From: Paludibacter jiangxiensis | GTDB taxonomy: Bacteria; Bacteroidota; Bacteroidia; Bacteroidales; Paludibacteraceae | DNA: 44,714 bases | Direction of reading: 5' to 3' | Assembly: GCA_945897785.1 (NCBI GenBank) | Contig: CAMDGD010000011.1 | Coordinates: 1-44,714, forward strand | In this document: piece by piece, positions 19,223 to 29,047 of the stretch | Layout of the letters: each line of letters opens with the position of its first letter | How positions within the stretch are numbered: the stretch's first letter is position 1 | Position numbers and translations under genes: made by a program | Notes under the pieces: model-generated | What the model saw: the letters and a program-made list of their open reading frames with translations, nothing else | Told to the model about the DNA's origin: nothing | The model's database searches: none

Positions 19223-20035
19223 GTGAAAAATTTTGTGCAGCGATCAATAACAGGTTTCATTTTTGTGTTAGTCGTGTTGGCTTCTATTCTTTTTAGTGCC
19301 TACACTTTTGGTTTGTTATTTTTATTTTTCTCTGGGCTTGCATTAATAGAGTTTCATCGATTAGTTGAGATAAAATTAGATGTACAGTTCGAGTCATGGT
19401 TGGCCGTTCTTATGGCCGCTGTGCTATTTGTAAGTATGTTTGCTTTCAGTGCAAATTGGGTTGATTACACTGTTTTTGCTGTGTATTTTGTGTTGTTATG
19501 TATTGTTTTTATTGCCGAGTTATACCGTAAAAAAGAAAATCCCATTTTAAATTGGGCTTCATTTACCCTTGGGCAAACCTATATCGCCCTGCCATTTGCT
19601 ATGTTAACTATCATCGCTTTTATTCAAGGGACTTATAATCCAATTTTTTTACTAGCATTTTTTATTACTATTTGGGCTTACGATTCTGGCGCTTATTTAG
19701 TGGGTATTGCTATTGGAAAACACCGTTTATTTGAACGAATCTCACCTAAGAAATCGTGGGAGGGCTTTTTCGGGGGACTTGTTTTTGCATGTGCAACAGC
19801 CATTGTTTTTTCTCGTTTTGAACCAGGGTTGAGCGTAAATAAATGGATTGGGTTTGCTTTAGTAAATGCAATATTTGCTACCTTTGGAGATTTAAGCGAG
19901 TCCTTGTTTAAACGAACCATCGGTGTAAAAGAATCGGGCACCTTTTTTCCCGGTCACGGTGGCATTTTAGATCGATTTGATAGTATTCTTTTTTCAACAA
20001 TAGCCATTTCAATATACCTTCATTTAACTTTATAA
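19223..20035 (+). CDS. cdsA: Phosphatidate cytidylyltransferase
   Basis: A 270-residue inner-membrane enzyme that makes CDP-diacylglycerol from phosphatidic acid and CTP, the entry point for all phospholipids. It has about eight hydrophobic helices and the C-terminal CdsA signature: SPKKSWEGFFGG, then SLFKRTIGVKESGTFFPGHG and GILDRFDS with the metal-binding acidic residues. The start codon is GTG at 19223, preceded by AAAGG. It is followed after four bases by psd, then pssA, giving a compact phosphatidylethanolamine pathway. Confidence 0.95.
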   Translation: MKNFVQRSITGFIFVLVVLASILFSAYTFGLLFLFFSGLALIEFHRLVEIKLDVQFESWLAVLMAAVLFVSMFAFSANWVDYTVFAVYFVLLCIVFIAELYRKKENPILNWASFTLGQTYIALPFAMLTIIAFIQGTYNPIFLLAFFITIWAYDSGAYLVGIAIGKHRLFERISPKKSWEGFFGGLVFACATAIVFSRFEPGLSVNKWIGFALVNAIFATFGDLSESLFKRTIGVKESGTFFPGHGGILDRFDSILFSTIAISIYLHLTL

Positions 20036-20039
20036 GGTC

Positions 20040-20723
20040 ATGAAAAGAATTAGACGAATAAAAATTCACAAAGAAGGACGGAATATAATTTTGTATTTAC
20101 TATTTTTTTTGTGTGTTATTAATGTGCTTATTTACACACAATTTGATAAACCTTTGGCAGTAGTGAATTTATGCCTTTCTATACTGGCATTTTCCTTTTT
20201 TCTCTACTTCTTCCGAAGTCCTTCGCGGGTAGTGGTTATTGATGATCCCAGTTTAATTATTGCTCCTGCCGATGGTACAATAGTAGTAATTGAGCCAACT
20301 GAAGAGCTTGAATATTTTGGCGATAAACGAATACAAATTTCAATTTTTATGTCGGTTTTTAGCGTGCATGCCAATTGGTATCCTATTAACGGACTGGTAA
20401 AATATGTAAAACACCATTCCGGTCGCCATATGGCTGCTTATTTACCTAAGTCGAGCACCGAGAACGAGCGCTCTACCATTGTTATTGAATCCGAAGGTAA
20501 AACACCAATTTTGATGCGTCAAATTGCAGGAGCTCTTGCTCGAAGAATTGTAACTTATGCCCATCCCGGACACCATTGTAGAGTTAACGAACATGTTGGA
20601 TTTATAAAATTTGGGTCGCGCATAGATATTTTTCTTCCTATCGATGCCGAAATTTATGTAGCCGTTGGTGAAAAATCGGTTGGTAACGAAACCATTATTG
20701 CACGTTTAAATGAAGATGCATAA
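20040..20723 (+). CDS. psd: Phosphatidylserine decarboxylase (short form)
   Basis: A 227-residue pyruvoyl enzyme that converts phosphatidylserine to phosphatidylethanolamine. Two N-terminal hydrophobic helices (about 15-65) anchor it, followed by IIAPADGTIV, SVFSVHANWYP, AYAHPG-like TYAHPGHHCRVNEHVG, and FIKFGSRID. Self-cleavage between Gly and Ser of GSR would create the pyruvoyl group. GSR in place of GSS is normal for the short form found in Bacteroidota. Its substrate is made by pssA, which starts six bases downstream. Confidence 0.93.
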   Translation: MKRIRRIKIHKEGRNIILYLLFFLCVINVLIYTQFDKPLAVVNLCLSILAFSFFLYFFRSPSRVVVIDDPSLIIAPADGTIVVIEPTEELEYFGDKRIQISIFMSVFSVHANWYPINGLVKYVKHHSGRHMAAYLPKSSTENERSTIVIESEGKTPILMRQIAGALARRIVTYAHPGHHCRVNEHVGFIKFGSRIDIFLPIDAEIYVAVGEKSVGNETIIARLNEDA

Positions 20724-20729
20724 GAGGTA

Positions 20730-21449
20730 ATGAAAAACATAGTAAAACATATTCCAAATTTCATAACTTCACTCAATATAGTTACTGGGTGTTTAGCTTG
20801 TGTAAGTGCTTTGTTTGGAGCCTATGAATGGAGTGCGTATTTTATTTTGCTAGCTGCGGTTTTTGATTTTATGGATGGCTTTGCCGCACGCTTACTAAAG
20901 GCATATTCGCCATTGGGCAAGCAGTTAGATTCTTTAGCTGATGTAATTAGCTTTGGGGTTGCTCCGGCTTTTGTGCTTTTTGCTTTCTTATCACAAAATA
21001 TGGGCATTTATTGGGCCCTTACAGCTTTTGTTATTCCGGTTTTTTCTGCCTTACGCTTAGCAAAATTTAATATTGATGAACGACAAAGCAGTTCTTTTTT
21101 AGGATTGCCAACTCCTGCAAATGCTTTGTTTTGGGCATTTCTGATTTATGGGGCCAACAACTATTTTGCAATAATGTCCACAGATCAAATTAGGCTGGCA
21201 AAAATTGCCGTTTTTGTGTTATTGCCTCTCTTTAGTTTTTTGCTGGTGTCAGAAATCCCTATGTTCTCACTAAAGTTCAACTCATTTTCCCTAAAAGACA
21301 ATCGTCTTCGTTATATTTTTCTGTTGAGTTGTATAGTATTATTGGCTATATTTCAACTATTGGCTTTCCCTTTACTAATTCTTTTATATATACTATTGTC
21401 TTTATTGCATTGGGCTTATCAAGCTATTTATGTCAAATCAAGCAACTAA
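20730..21449 (+). CDS. pssA: CDP-diacylglycerol-serine O-phosphatidyltransferase
   Basis: A 239-residue integral membrane enzyme that joins CDP-diacylglycerol and serine. The CDP-alcohol phosphotransferase signature is complete: DFMDGFAARLLKAYSPLGKQ followed by LDSLAD, giving DGxxAR, G and the DxxxD metal site. About seven to eight helices are present. With cdsA and psd immediately upstream it completes the route to phosphatidylethanolamine. Its last 20 bases overlap the lutB-like gene, so translation of the two is probably coupled. Confidence 0.95.
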   Translation: MKNIVKHIPNFITSLNIVTGCLACVSALFGAYEWSAYFILLAAVFDFMDGFAARLLKAYSPLGKQLDSLADVISFGVAPAFVLFAFLSQNMGIYWALTAFVIPVFSALRLAKFNIDERQSSSFLGLPTPANALFWAFLIYGANNYFAIMSTDQIRLAKIAVFVLLPLFSFLLVSEIPMFSLKFNSFSLKDNRLRYIFLLSCIVLLAIFQLLAFPLLILLYILLSLLHWAYQAIYVKSSN

Positions 21450-22815
21450 ATTTTCGCAGGCAGCTACTCGTATTGCTTTTGATATGCGTCATAGGCAAAC
21501 CATCCGTTTTAATATAGCTAAATATGATTTTGCCGTTAACAATGGTCGCCAACGATACCAAAGTTTGGCCTTGGCAAAGCAACGAGCAGCCTATCTTAAA
21601 CGACTTGTTTTAGCTAACTGGGACACCTATTTGTGCACCTTCGAAGCTAAAGCCACACAAAATGGCATTCAAGTATTATGGGCAAAAGATAGCAAAGAAG
21701 CTACAACATATATTCAACAAATATTACACGATGAAAAGGCACATTTGCTGGTGAAAAGCAAATCGATGACGACCGAAGAAATTATGCTCAACGAATGTGC
21801 TGAGGCCCTTGGGTGCGAGTCGTTAGAAACTGATTTAGGTGAATTTATTGTTCAGCTTGCCGGCGAAAAACCCTATCATATTGTAACACCGGCTATGCAT
21901 AAAAGCAAAGAAGATGTAGCGCTGCTTTTTGCCGAAAAATTTCAAACTCCCTTGCAAAGTACTCCGGAACAATTAACGAATTTTGTACGCGAGTTGTTGC
22001 GCCAAAAATATACGCAGGCGGATATTGGGGTAACCGGGGCAAACTTCTTGATTGCTGATATTGGGGGTGTTGCACTAACAGAGAATGAAGGCAACGGTTT
22101 GATGAGTACAGCGTTTCCTAAAGTGCATATTGTTATTGCCGGCATAGAGAAACTAATTCCCTCTGTAAACGATTTAGGCCTACTTTGGCCTTTGTTGGCA
22201 GCCCACGGAACCGGTCAGCAAATAACCAATTACAATACTATTTTTACAGGACCCCGTCGTAAAGGCGAAGCTGATGGTCCAGAAAAAATGATTGTTATCT
22301 TGTTGGACAATGCTCGTACCGATTTATATGCAGATGCAGCTTGTAGCGAGTCCTTGGCTTGTATCCGCTGTGGCGCATGTTTAAATGCTTGCCCGGTGTA
22401 CAAAACTGTAGGAGGATATACTTACGACACAACGTACAGTGGCCCTATAGGTTCTGTAATTACGCCATTTCTTAAGGGTTTTATAAATTTTGGTCATTTG
22501 AGTACAGCCTCTTCACTTTGTGGGGCTTGTGCTACCGTTTGTCCGGTGTTAATACCCTTGCCTCAGCTTTTACTAGAAAACAGACGAAAGTCGGTTGAGA
22601 AAAACTTGCGCCCCATGGCAGAAAAAATGCTTATGCAAGGCTTTCGTTTACTTAGCAGTAGTAGAATGGCTTACGATATTTTTCCTGCCGAACTAAAAAA
22701 TTTGGCTTTTGCACCATTTAACTTTATCTTATGGGGACCTAAGCGAAAAATGCCTACTTTTGCAAGCAAATCGTTTTCACAACGATATAAACAACTTAAC
22801 TCGTACAAAAAATGA
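21430..22815 (+). CDS. lutB: LutB-like iron-sulfur protein with LUD domain
   Basis: A 461-residue protein: a LUD domain (about 60-300, with LLVKSKSMTTEEIMLNE, VTGANFLIADIG and TENEGNG) followed by a ferredoxin-type double cluster region. CIRCGACLNACP at 311-322 and CGACATVCP at 364-372 should bind two 4Fe-4S clusters. The C-terminal region (PLPQLLLENRR) matches LutB. In LutABC this is the electron-transferring subunit of L-lactate oxidation. It overlaps pssA by 20 bases; lutC lies upstream beyond cdsA-psd-pssA. Confidence 0.88.
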   Translation: MSNQATKFSQAATRIAFDMRHRQTIRFNIAKYDFAVNNGRQRYQSLALAKQRAAYLKRLVLANWDTYLCTFEAKATQNGIQVLWAKDSKEATTYIQQILHDEKAHLLVKSKSMTTEEIMLNECAEALGCESLETDLGEFIVQLAGEKPYHIVTPAMHKSKEDVALLFAEKFQTPLQSTPEQLTNFVRELLRQKYTQADIGVTGANFLIADIGGVALTENEGNGLMSTAFPKVHIVIAGIEKLIPSVNDLGLLWPLLAAHGTGQQITNYNTIFTGPRRKGEADGPEKMIVILLDNARTDLYADAACSESLACIRCGACLNACPVYKTVGGYTYDTTYSGPIGSVITPFLKGFINFGHLSTASSLCGACATVCPVLIPLPQLLLENRRKSVEKNLRPMAEKMLMQGFRLLSSSRMAYDIFPAELKNLAFAPFNFILWGPKRKMPTFASKSFSQRYKQLNSYKK

Positions 22816-22855
22816 TTAAGATATATACAGAAAAATACAACCTTACTACAAAAAA

Positions 22856-23356
22856 ATGATATTAATGAAAAAAAAATATTTATATATTGTTTTACTATCA
22901 TTGCTGATAGTTTTATTTACTAGTTGCGATAAGGAATACTACGACACTAAAAACGCCGGAGAAGAGTACTTGGCTTTAAATGCTAAGAACGATTCGGTTA
23001 TTGTGTTACCTAACGGCATTCAATACCAGGTAATTTCTACCAACAGCTATGGCTTTTACCCACAATTTACATCCCCGGCTAATCTTACTATTGTAGCAAA
23101 GTACGGTATTCGTTTTATTGATGGATCAGTGTATGTAGCAAACACCAGCGAAGCTAGAACACTTACATTACTAAATGCTACCGAAGGTTTTTGGGTACAA
23201 ATTATTCCGAAAATGCGCATTGGGTCAAAGTGGCGTGTTTGGGTGCCATATAATTATGCTTTTGGAGAAGATGGTAGTGGAGAATTTGAGAAGTCGTACG
23301 AAATAGACCCCTATACGGTTTTGGTGTACGATATTGAATTAATTAATGCTTATTGA
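22856..23356 (+). CDS. Lipoprotein with degenerate FKBP-like prolyl isomerase domain
   Basis: A 166-residue lipoprotein with lipobox LFTSC (Cys24, or Cys21 if translation starts at the ATG at 22865, which gives a more typical MKKKYLY signal start). The mature part follows an FKBP fold: IRFIDGSVYVAN, GFWVQIIPKMRIGSKWRVWVPYNYAFGEDGSGE, then TVLVYDIELINAY. Active-site aromatics after the DG of FKBP are not conserved (YV instead of the usual FD), so it may fold without being an efficient isomerase. It is probably anchored in the envelope. Confidence 0.65.
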   Translation: MILMKKKYLYIVLLSLLIVLFTSCDKEYYDTKNAGEEYLALNAKNDSVIVLPNGIQYQVISTNSYGFYPQFTSPANLTIVAKYGIRFIDGSVYVANTSEARTLTLLNATEGFWVQIIPKMRIGSKWRVWVPYNYAFGEDGSGEFEKSYEIDPYTVLVYDIELINAY

Positions 23357-23429
23357 TACAAAAAATTGCCCCGATTAATTACAAAGAGTTACAAACGAAA
23401 CGAAAACAGTTGTCAAATAAAATAAATTG

Positions 23430-24119
23430 ATGAATAAAAAAAGAAATACAATTTTACTGATGCTAATGTTGCTAGTTTCTGTTGTGTATGCACAACGGAT
23501 AGGCATACAAGGCGCCGGTGTACTTAGTGGTTTACAACAAGAAAGCGCTTCTAAACAAGGTGAATTTAACATACTTACAGGAGCTGTTGGTGGGTTTGAT
23601 TTTGAGTGGCGATTAAAAGGGAATTTAAGTTTAAGCACTGCAGCATTGTTTGAGTTTCGCGCCGCAAGATATGATATATCTTGGTATAAGCCAGGTACTA
23701 CTTACACGCGCATACTATATTACGGTCAAGTTCCTTTATATCTAAACTATCGGTTGCCAAAAAACAAAATTAACTGGCTTTACTATGGAGGCCCCCGAGT
23801 AACAGCCGGATTATTTGGTTCTACGAATGAGCATTATTATTTGGCTTCTCGTCCGAAGCTAATAGAAAATAATCCTTTTGGAGGCGCAAATTCCTTACAT
23901 CGCATGGAGCTGTATTTTGATGCCGGTTTCGGATTGGAAGTGCAACAGTTTCAATTTAAATTGCACTATGGCCTTCCCTTGGTTAACAATGCAAATGTAT
24001 CTGATTTAAGCTTGTTAAAGCAGCATCAATTACAACTAACGGTAGGGGTTACGCTGCGTAAACTTAAGCCAAAAAAAGATAAAGTTTTACCAGAAACGAC
24101 AGCTGTCGATACTAAGTAA
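23430..24119 (+). CDS. Small outer-membrane beta-barrel protein
   Basis: A 229-residue protein with a signal peptide (about 1-20, ending VVYAQ) and alternating hydrophobic beta strands such as [36 protein letters not shown] and [17 protein letters not shown], ending in [14 protein letters not shown]. This matches the eight-strand OmpW/outer-membrane beta-barrel group common in Bacteroidota. A TTG precedes the ATG at 23430, which I take as the start. It is two bases upstream of metG. No ligand can be inferred. Confidence 0.65.
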   Translation: MNKKRNTILLMLMLLVSVVYAQRIGIQGAGVLSGLQQESASKQGEFNILTGAVGGFDFEWRLKGNLSLSTAALFEFRAARYDISWYKPGTTYTRILYYGQVPLYLNYRLPKNKINWLYYGGPRVTAGLFGSTNEHYYLASRPKLIENNPFGGANSLHRMELYFDAGFGLEVQQFQFKLHYGLPLVNNANVSDLSLLKQHQLQLTVGVTLRKLKPKKDKVLPETTAVDTK

Positions 24120-24120
24120 T

Positions 24121-26160
24121 ATGACACAGTTTAAACGCACTACGGTTACTTCTGCTTTGCCTTATGCCAATGGTCCGGTGCATATAGGTCATTTGGCCGG
24201 CGTATATATTCCGGCAGATATTTTCGTTCGTTACCTTCGTTTAAAAGGCGAATCGGTGCTTTTTGTTGGTGGCTCAGACGAACATGGCGTACCCATCACT
24301 ATAAAAGCAAAAAAAGAAGGCCTTAGTCCGCAAGACATAGTTGACCGCTACCATACGATTATAAAAGCATCTTTCGAAGCTTTTGGCATCTCATTCGATG
24401 TTTACTCGCGCACCACTTCTAAAACACATCACGAAGTAGCCTCCGAAATTTTCAAAACCATTTACGATAAAGGTGGCTTTATAGAGCAAACCAGCGAGCA
24501 ATATTACGATCAAGAGGCCAAGCAATTTTTAGCAGATAGATACATTATCGGTACTTGTCCGCATTGCAAAAGCGAAGGGGCTTATGGCGACCAATGTGAA
24601 GCCTGCGGTACATCATTGAATCCGCTAGATTTGATTAAGCCAAAGTCAACCATTAGTGGCAGCACTCCTATTTTAAAAGAAACCAAGCATTGGTATTTGC
24701 CTTTAGATAAACATGAGGCTTGGTTGCGGCAATGGATTTTAGAAGAGCATAAGGAGTGGAAACCCAATGTATACGGACAATGTAAAAGCTGGTTGGATAT
24801 GGGCTTACAGCCTAGAGCTGTTAGTCGCGATTTAGACTGGGGCATACCTGTTCCTGTACCCGGAGCAGAAGGCAAGGTATTGTATGTATGGTTTGATGCT
24901 CCTATAGGCTATATTTCAAATACGAAAGAACTGTTGCCCGATTCATGGGAACAGTGGTGGAAAGACCCGGAAACCCGTTTGTTGCATTTTATTGGAAAAG
25001 ACAATATTGTGTTTCATTGCATTGTTTTTCCGGCCATGCTTAAGGCAGAAGGGAGTTATATTTTACCAGAAAATGTGCCTGCAAATGAATTTTTAAATTT
25101 AGAGGGAGATAAAATTTCTACCTCACGCAATTGGGCGGTGTGGCTACACGAATACCTGGTCGATTTTCCCGACAAACAAGATGTGCTTCGTTATGTATTA
25201 ACGGCCAATGCTCCGGAAACAAAAGACAATGATTTTACTTGGAAAGACTTTCAGGCTAGAAATAATAATGAGTTAGTTGCCGTATTTGGTAACTTTGTTA
25301 ACCGCACGTTGGTGCTTACCCACAAATACTTCGATGGAAAGGTGCCTGCTTGTTCTGAACTAAGCGATTACGATAACCAAACTTTGAAGGAATTTGCCGA
25401 TGTAAAGCAAGCGCTCGAGAAACACTTAAATGTATTTCGTTTTCGCGATGCACAAAAAGAAGCCATGAACTTGGCCCGTATCGGAAATAAATACCTCGCC
25501 GATACAGAGCCTTGGAAGTTGGCAAAAACATCGATGGATAGGGTTGGAACTATCTTAAATATCAGTTTACAAATAACAGCCAATTTGGCCATAGCTTTTG
25601 AACCCTTTTTGCCATTTACGGCAGCAAAATTACGTACACTTCTTAACTTGTCCGATTTTGTTTGGGCGTCATTAGGTAGTATTGATTTATTGCCTGCCGG
25701 ACAGCTTATCAATACTCCTGAACTGTTGTTCGAAAAAATTGAAGACGAAGCCATTGAGGCTCAGGTACAAAAACTTTTAGCCACCAAAAAAGCCAACGAA
25801 TTAGAAATGACGCAATTAATACATCCGATACGAGAGAATATTGCTTTCGAAGATTTTACCAAGTTGGATATTCGAATTGGCACTGTAGTCGATTGTCAGA
25901 AAGTGCCTAAAGCCGATAAACTATTGGTTTTTAAGATTGATGATGGGTTAGCCGGTCGCACAATTGTTTCTGGTATTGCAGCCTATTATCAAGCCGAATC
26001 TTTAGTAGGCAAACAGGTGTGTTTTATTGCAAATTTATCTCCTCGTAAGTTAAAAGGAATTGATTCTGAAGGCATGATTCTCTCGGTAGAAAATACGGAT
26101 GGGACTCTAGTGCTTCTTGCTCCAAGCCAAGCCGTTGTTCCGGGCACTGAAGTGAAATAA
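24121..26160 (+). CDS. metG: Methionyl-tRNA synthetase with C-terminal tRNA-binding domain
   Basis: A 679-residue class I aminoacyl-tRNA synthetase. HIGH is at 21-24, the zinc knuckle CPHC...CEAC at 146-162, and the KMSKS loop as KISTS at 331-335. After the anticodon-binding helical domain, the C-terminal ~110 residues ([44 protein letters not shown]) form the Trbp111-like dimerisation and tRNA-binding domain. All elements are intact. It is an essential gene; translation may be coupled to the beta-barrel gene two bases upstream. Confidence 0.97.
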   Translation: MTQFKRTTVTSALPYANGPVHIGHLAGVYIPADIFVRYLRLKGESVLFVGGSDEHGVPITIKAKKEGLSPQDIVDRYHTIIKASFEAFGISFDVYSRTTSKTHHEVASEIFKTIYDKGGFIEQTSEQYYDQEAKQFLADRYIIGTCPHCKSEGAYGDQCEACGTSLNPLDLIKPKSTISGSTPILKETKHWYLPLDKHEAWLRQWILEEHKEWKPNVYGQCKSWLDMGLQPRAVSRDLDWGIPVPVPGAEGKVLYVWFDAPIGYISNTKELLPDSWEQWWKDPETRLLHFIGKDNIVFHCIVFPAMLKAEGSYILPENVPANEFLNLEGDKISTSRNWAVWLHEYLVDFPDKQDVLRYVLTANAPETKDNDFTWKDFQARNNNELVAVFGNFVNRTLVLTHKYFDGKVPACSELSDYDNQTLKEFADVKQALEKHLNVFRFRDAQKEAMNLARIGNKYLADTEPWKLAKTSMDRVGTILNISLQITANLAIAFEPFLPFTAAKLRTLLNLSDFVWASLGSIDLLPAGQLINTPELLFEKIEDEAIEAQVQKLLATKKANELEMTQLIHPIRENIAFEDFTKLDIRIGTVVDCQKVPKADKLLVFKIDDGLAGRTIVSGIAAYYQAESLVGKQVCFIANLSPRKLKGIDSEGMILSVENTDGTLVLLAPSQAVVPGTEVK

Positions 26161-26198
26161 ATTAGGATTTTTTTGAACATTAATTGTGTAATTTAATT

Positions 26199-27158
26199 AT
26201 GGCCGTTCTATTTCTTTTATTGGGGTTTATTTTAGTTGTAGGTGGTGGAAAATACCTTGTAAGCAGCAGTGTTCAAATTGCTAGGCACTATAAACTATCG
26301 GCTATGGTTGTTGGACTAACGGTGGTTGCCTTTGGCACATCGGCTCCCGAGTTATGGGTAAGTATGGGAGCTAATTTAGCCGGACATCCCGATATTGCTA
26401 TTGGCAATATACTGGGGTCAAACATTGCCAATATTGCCTTGGTTTTAGCTTTTGTTGCTGTTATTTGTCCCATAGAAATAAAAAGCAAAACAATTATACA
26501 CGATTGGATTATAATGATTGTTTTGTCTGTGTTATCCTTATTGTTTCTTGCAATCGACGGCAAGCTGTCAACCCTTGAAGCAGCTGCATTATTTGCTATA
26601 TTGTTATTGTTTACATACCGTTCGTTACACAAGAATACTGCACAAAAAGAAGCCGCAAAAGAAGCCGATTTTATTGCACCAACAATGCCAATTTGGAAAG
26701 CAGCAGGTATAATTGTGTTAGCTTGTGTGGCGTTGAGTTTTGGTTCTGACTTTTTGGTTAAAGGAGCTTCGTCTATTGCAGCGTATTTTGGGGTTGATGA
26801 ACGAATAATATCCATGACTCTTATAGCTTTTGGCACGAGCATTCCCGAATTATCTACCTCTGTTATTGCCGCATTAAAAAAAGAAATGGATATTTCTGTA
26901 GGGAATATTATCGGATCAAATATCTTTAATATTGGCGCTGTGTTTGGCCTTACAGGAATGGTCAAACCTATAAACACCCCTGACTTCTTTCAGCGATACA
27001 ATCTAGACATGCTTATGGTTCTGCTCGTGGCATTGCTGTTATTGCTGTTTATCATTCCTTTATATAAAGCCAAAATTACCCGTTTAAAAGGCTTGTTTTT
27101 CTTACTACTGTATGTAATGTATTTAGGTGCACTTTTTTATAGCGTGTCACTTGTTTAG
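26199..27158 (+). CDS. CaCA-family Na+/Ca2+ exchanger (YrbG-like)
   Basis: A 319-residue inner-membrane antiporter with two homologous halves in inverted topology. The alpha-1 repeat reads VAFGTSAPELWVSM...GNILGSNIANI and alpha-2 reads IAFGTSIPELSTSV...GNIIGSNIFNI. The Glu in each PEL is the ion-binding residue. The ATG at 26199 is chosen over an upstream TTG because the first helix begins there. It exports calcium in exchange for sodium or protons. It is the last clearly chromosomal core gene before the accessory region. Confidence 0.92.
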   Translation: MAVLFLLLGFILVVGGGKYLVSSSVQIARHYKLSAMVVGLTVVAFGTSAPELWVSMGANLAGHPDIAIGNILGSNIANIALVLAFVAVICPIEIKSKTIIHDWIIMIVLSVLSLLFLAIDGKLSTLEAAALFAILLLFTYRSLHKNTAQKEAAKEADFIAPTMPIWKAAGIIVLACVALSFGSDFLVKGASSIAAYFGVDERIISMTLIAFGTSIPELSTSVIAALKKEMDISVGNIIGSNIFNIGAVFGLTGMVKPINTPDFFQRYNLDMLMVLLVALLLLLFIIPLYKAKITRLKGLFFLLLYVMYLGALFYSVSLV

Positions 27159-27519
27159 ATGCTTTTATCTTTATTTCTTTAATGCAAATTATTTACTATA
27201 GATTAAGAATGCTTTAGTAAGAATTTTTTCTGTTCTAACATACCTTAGCAAGAAATTTTCTAACCAATTTCTACCTGTAATTATTAGCCAATTAATGGGT
27301 AAATTGCAACCACGAAATGTTGGTTTTACTAATTGAATTTTTCCAAAACTAATAGAATTAATAATAAAAGTTTTAATTACAACTGAAATATCACGAGCTG
27401 ACACAAAAATAATTCTGCACCATGCCAAAATATGACTTACTCATAAATATTTAAAAACTAATCTACTTGCAAACCAAGACCGAAAATTTTTATCTTTGTG
27501 AAAACTCATAAATATAAAG
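27159..27519. other. AT-rich intergenic stretch at the core/accessory boundary
   Basis: I see no convincing gene here. It ends with the promoter of the first AlbA_2 paralog: TATCTTTG at 27491-27498, with a poor TTG around 27467 as -33. Confidence 0.5.
27491..27498 (+). promoter_or_regulatory. -7 element of AlbA_2 paralog 1
   Basis: TATCTTTG, 22 bases before the ATG. The stretch from here to the start is nearly identical to that before paralog 2 at 41986. Confidence 0.65.
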
Positions 27520-28846
27520 ATGCCTGAAAATCAAAACATAGAGTGGAAAGAAAGTTGGCGAGATGAATACCTAAAAATGGATTTGTGGTTTTGCAAATGC
27601 TAAAGGCGGTACTATCTTCATCGGCAAAGACGATACAGGTAAAGTGGTTGGTGTTGCTGATGCTGATGCTAAGAAGTTATTGGAAGAAATTCCTAACAAG
27701 GTCAAAGATATTTTGGGCATATTGGTGGATGTGAATCTACACGAAGCTCCAAACGGCAATTTCCTAGAAATAATTGTAGACCCCTACCCTAATGCTGTAA
27801 ACTACAAAGGGCAATATCATTACCGTAGCGGTAGTACCAAGCAGGAATTGAAAGGTGCTGCATTGGATAAATTCCTTTTACAGAAAAAAGGTAAGCGTTG
27901 GGATGGCGCACCAGTTCCAAATGTATCAATAAACGACCTTAAGCAAGAAACATTTGAGTTTTTCCGCAAGCGTGGAATTAAAAGTAAACGGCTTTCAGAT
28001 GAAATTCTAACTGACAATAACGAACACTTACTTGAAAACCTTAATCTTATAGAGAACGGCTATTTGAAACGAGCAGCAATTCTGCTTTTTCATCCCGACC
28101 CTGAAAAGTTTGTTACAGGTGCCTATATCAAAATCGGATACTTTGAGAACGAAACCGATTTAATATTTCAAGACGATGTTCATGGTAACTTATTCGAACA
28201 AGTTGAAAAAACGATTGACTTACTATTTACAAAATACATCAAGGCAATAATTAGTTACGAAGGAATCCATCGTGTAGAAACCTATGAATATCCTAAAGAC
28301 GCAATAAGAGAGGCCTTACTTAATGCCGTGGCACATAAAGACTATTCCGGCTCTACAACTATTCAAATCAGAGTTTACAAAGACAAAATAATGATATGGA
28401 ACGAAGGTCATTTACCAGAAGACTGGACAATTAATAACCTAATAAACAGCCATTCTTCTAGACCGTACAATCCGGACATTGCAAATGCATTTTTCCGTAG
28501 TGGCTATGTAGAATCATGGGGGCGTGGAATAAGCAAGATGTCTGAACTTTGTATTGCCGAAGGTCTTCCCGAACCATCTTATCTTGTAAATGGTTTAGAT
28601 TTCTGGGTGGAGTTTAGAAAAAACATTTATGATGAAGCGTACCTAAAAACTCTTGATCTAAATGAGCGACTAATTAAAGCATTGCTTTATGTAAAAGAAA
28701 ATGGTAAAATCACTAATAGTATTTATAGAGAACAGTTCAATTTGATTGATAAAACAGCTTATAGAGACCTTGAAATACTTGTATCAAAAGGCTTATTAAA
28801 GAAAGTTGGAGAAAAAAAGGGAGCTTATTACACCCTAAATGTCTGA
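27520..28846 (+). pseudogene. AlbA_2/HATPase regulator-like protein, copy 1, frameshifted
   Basis: Alignment with the intact copy at 42015 shows the same start (MPENQNIEWKESWRDEYL), then five A at 27573-27577 where the intact copy has four. The extra base gives a stop 25 codons after the ATG region, and the remaining 400 codons are open from a GTG at 27644. Without it the protein would be ~441 residues: an AlbA_2 (Schlafen-like) nucleic-acid-binding domain (1-125), an HATPase_c_4 domain (KDAIREALLNAVAHKDYS; SWGRGISKM), and a C-terminal winged helix (GKITNSIYREQFN). It could be a true pseudogene, an assembly error in a homopolymer, or a reversible switch. The stop codon lies inside the first of four 11-base repeats. 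Confidence 0.85.
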
Positions 28847-28892
28847 TAAATGTCCGATAAACGGCGTATATGTCCGATAAATGTCCGATAAA
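28840..28892 (+). repeat. 11-base tandem repeats over the stop codon of AlbA_2 copy 1
   Basis: TGTCTGATAAA at 28840-28850, TGTCCGATAAA at 28851-28861, a 9-base spacer, then TGTCCGATAAA at 28871-28881 and 28882-28892. The TGA stop at 28844-28846 is inside unit 1. Confidence 0.9.
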
Positions 28893-28987
28893 AAGAAAAA
28901 AGAAATTAGTTTTTCGGACTTAACCAAAAACAATTCAAAGCCATTAATTTCATAAAAGAAAGAAAAAGAAAGCTTAACGAATAGTGA

Positions 28988-29047
28988 GTATTCAAAAAGG
29001 TTGGTCTAACAGGTGTAGGAACCGTTTATGTTTTAATGGGCTCATAA
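28988..29047 (+). pseudogene. C-terminal remnant of a third AlbA_2 paralog
   Basis: An in-frame stretch of 19 codons ending in TAA reads VFKKVGLTGVGTVYVLMGS. It matches the ends of the other two paralogs (GLLKKVGEKKGAYYTLNV and GLLKSSESKGAGSYYEL). Upstream of 28988 the frame is closed and homology stops, so only the tail survives. Like the others, its stop codon sits inside tandem 11-base repeats. Confidence 0.6.

Noticed and set aside
27189-27428. A 79-codon open frame on the minus strand in the gap after the exchanger gene
   Set aside because: No recognisable family, no ribosome-binding site or promoter match, composition like intergenic DNA.
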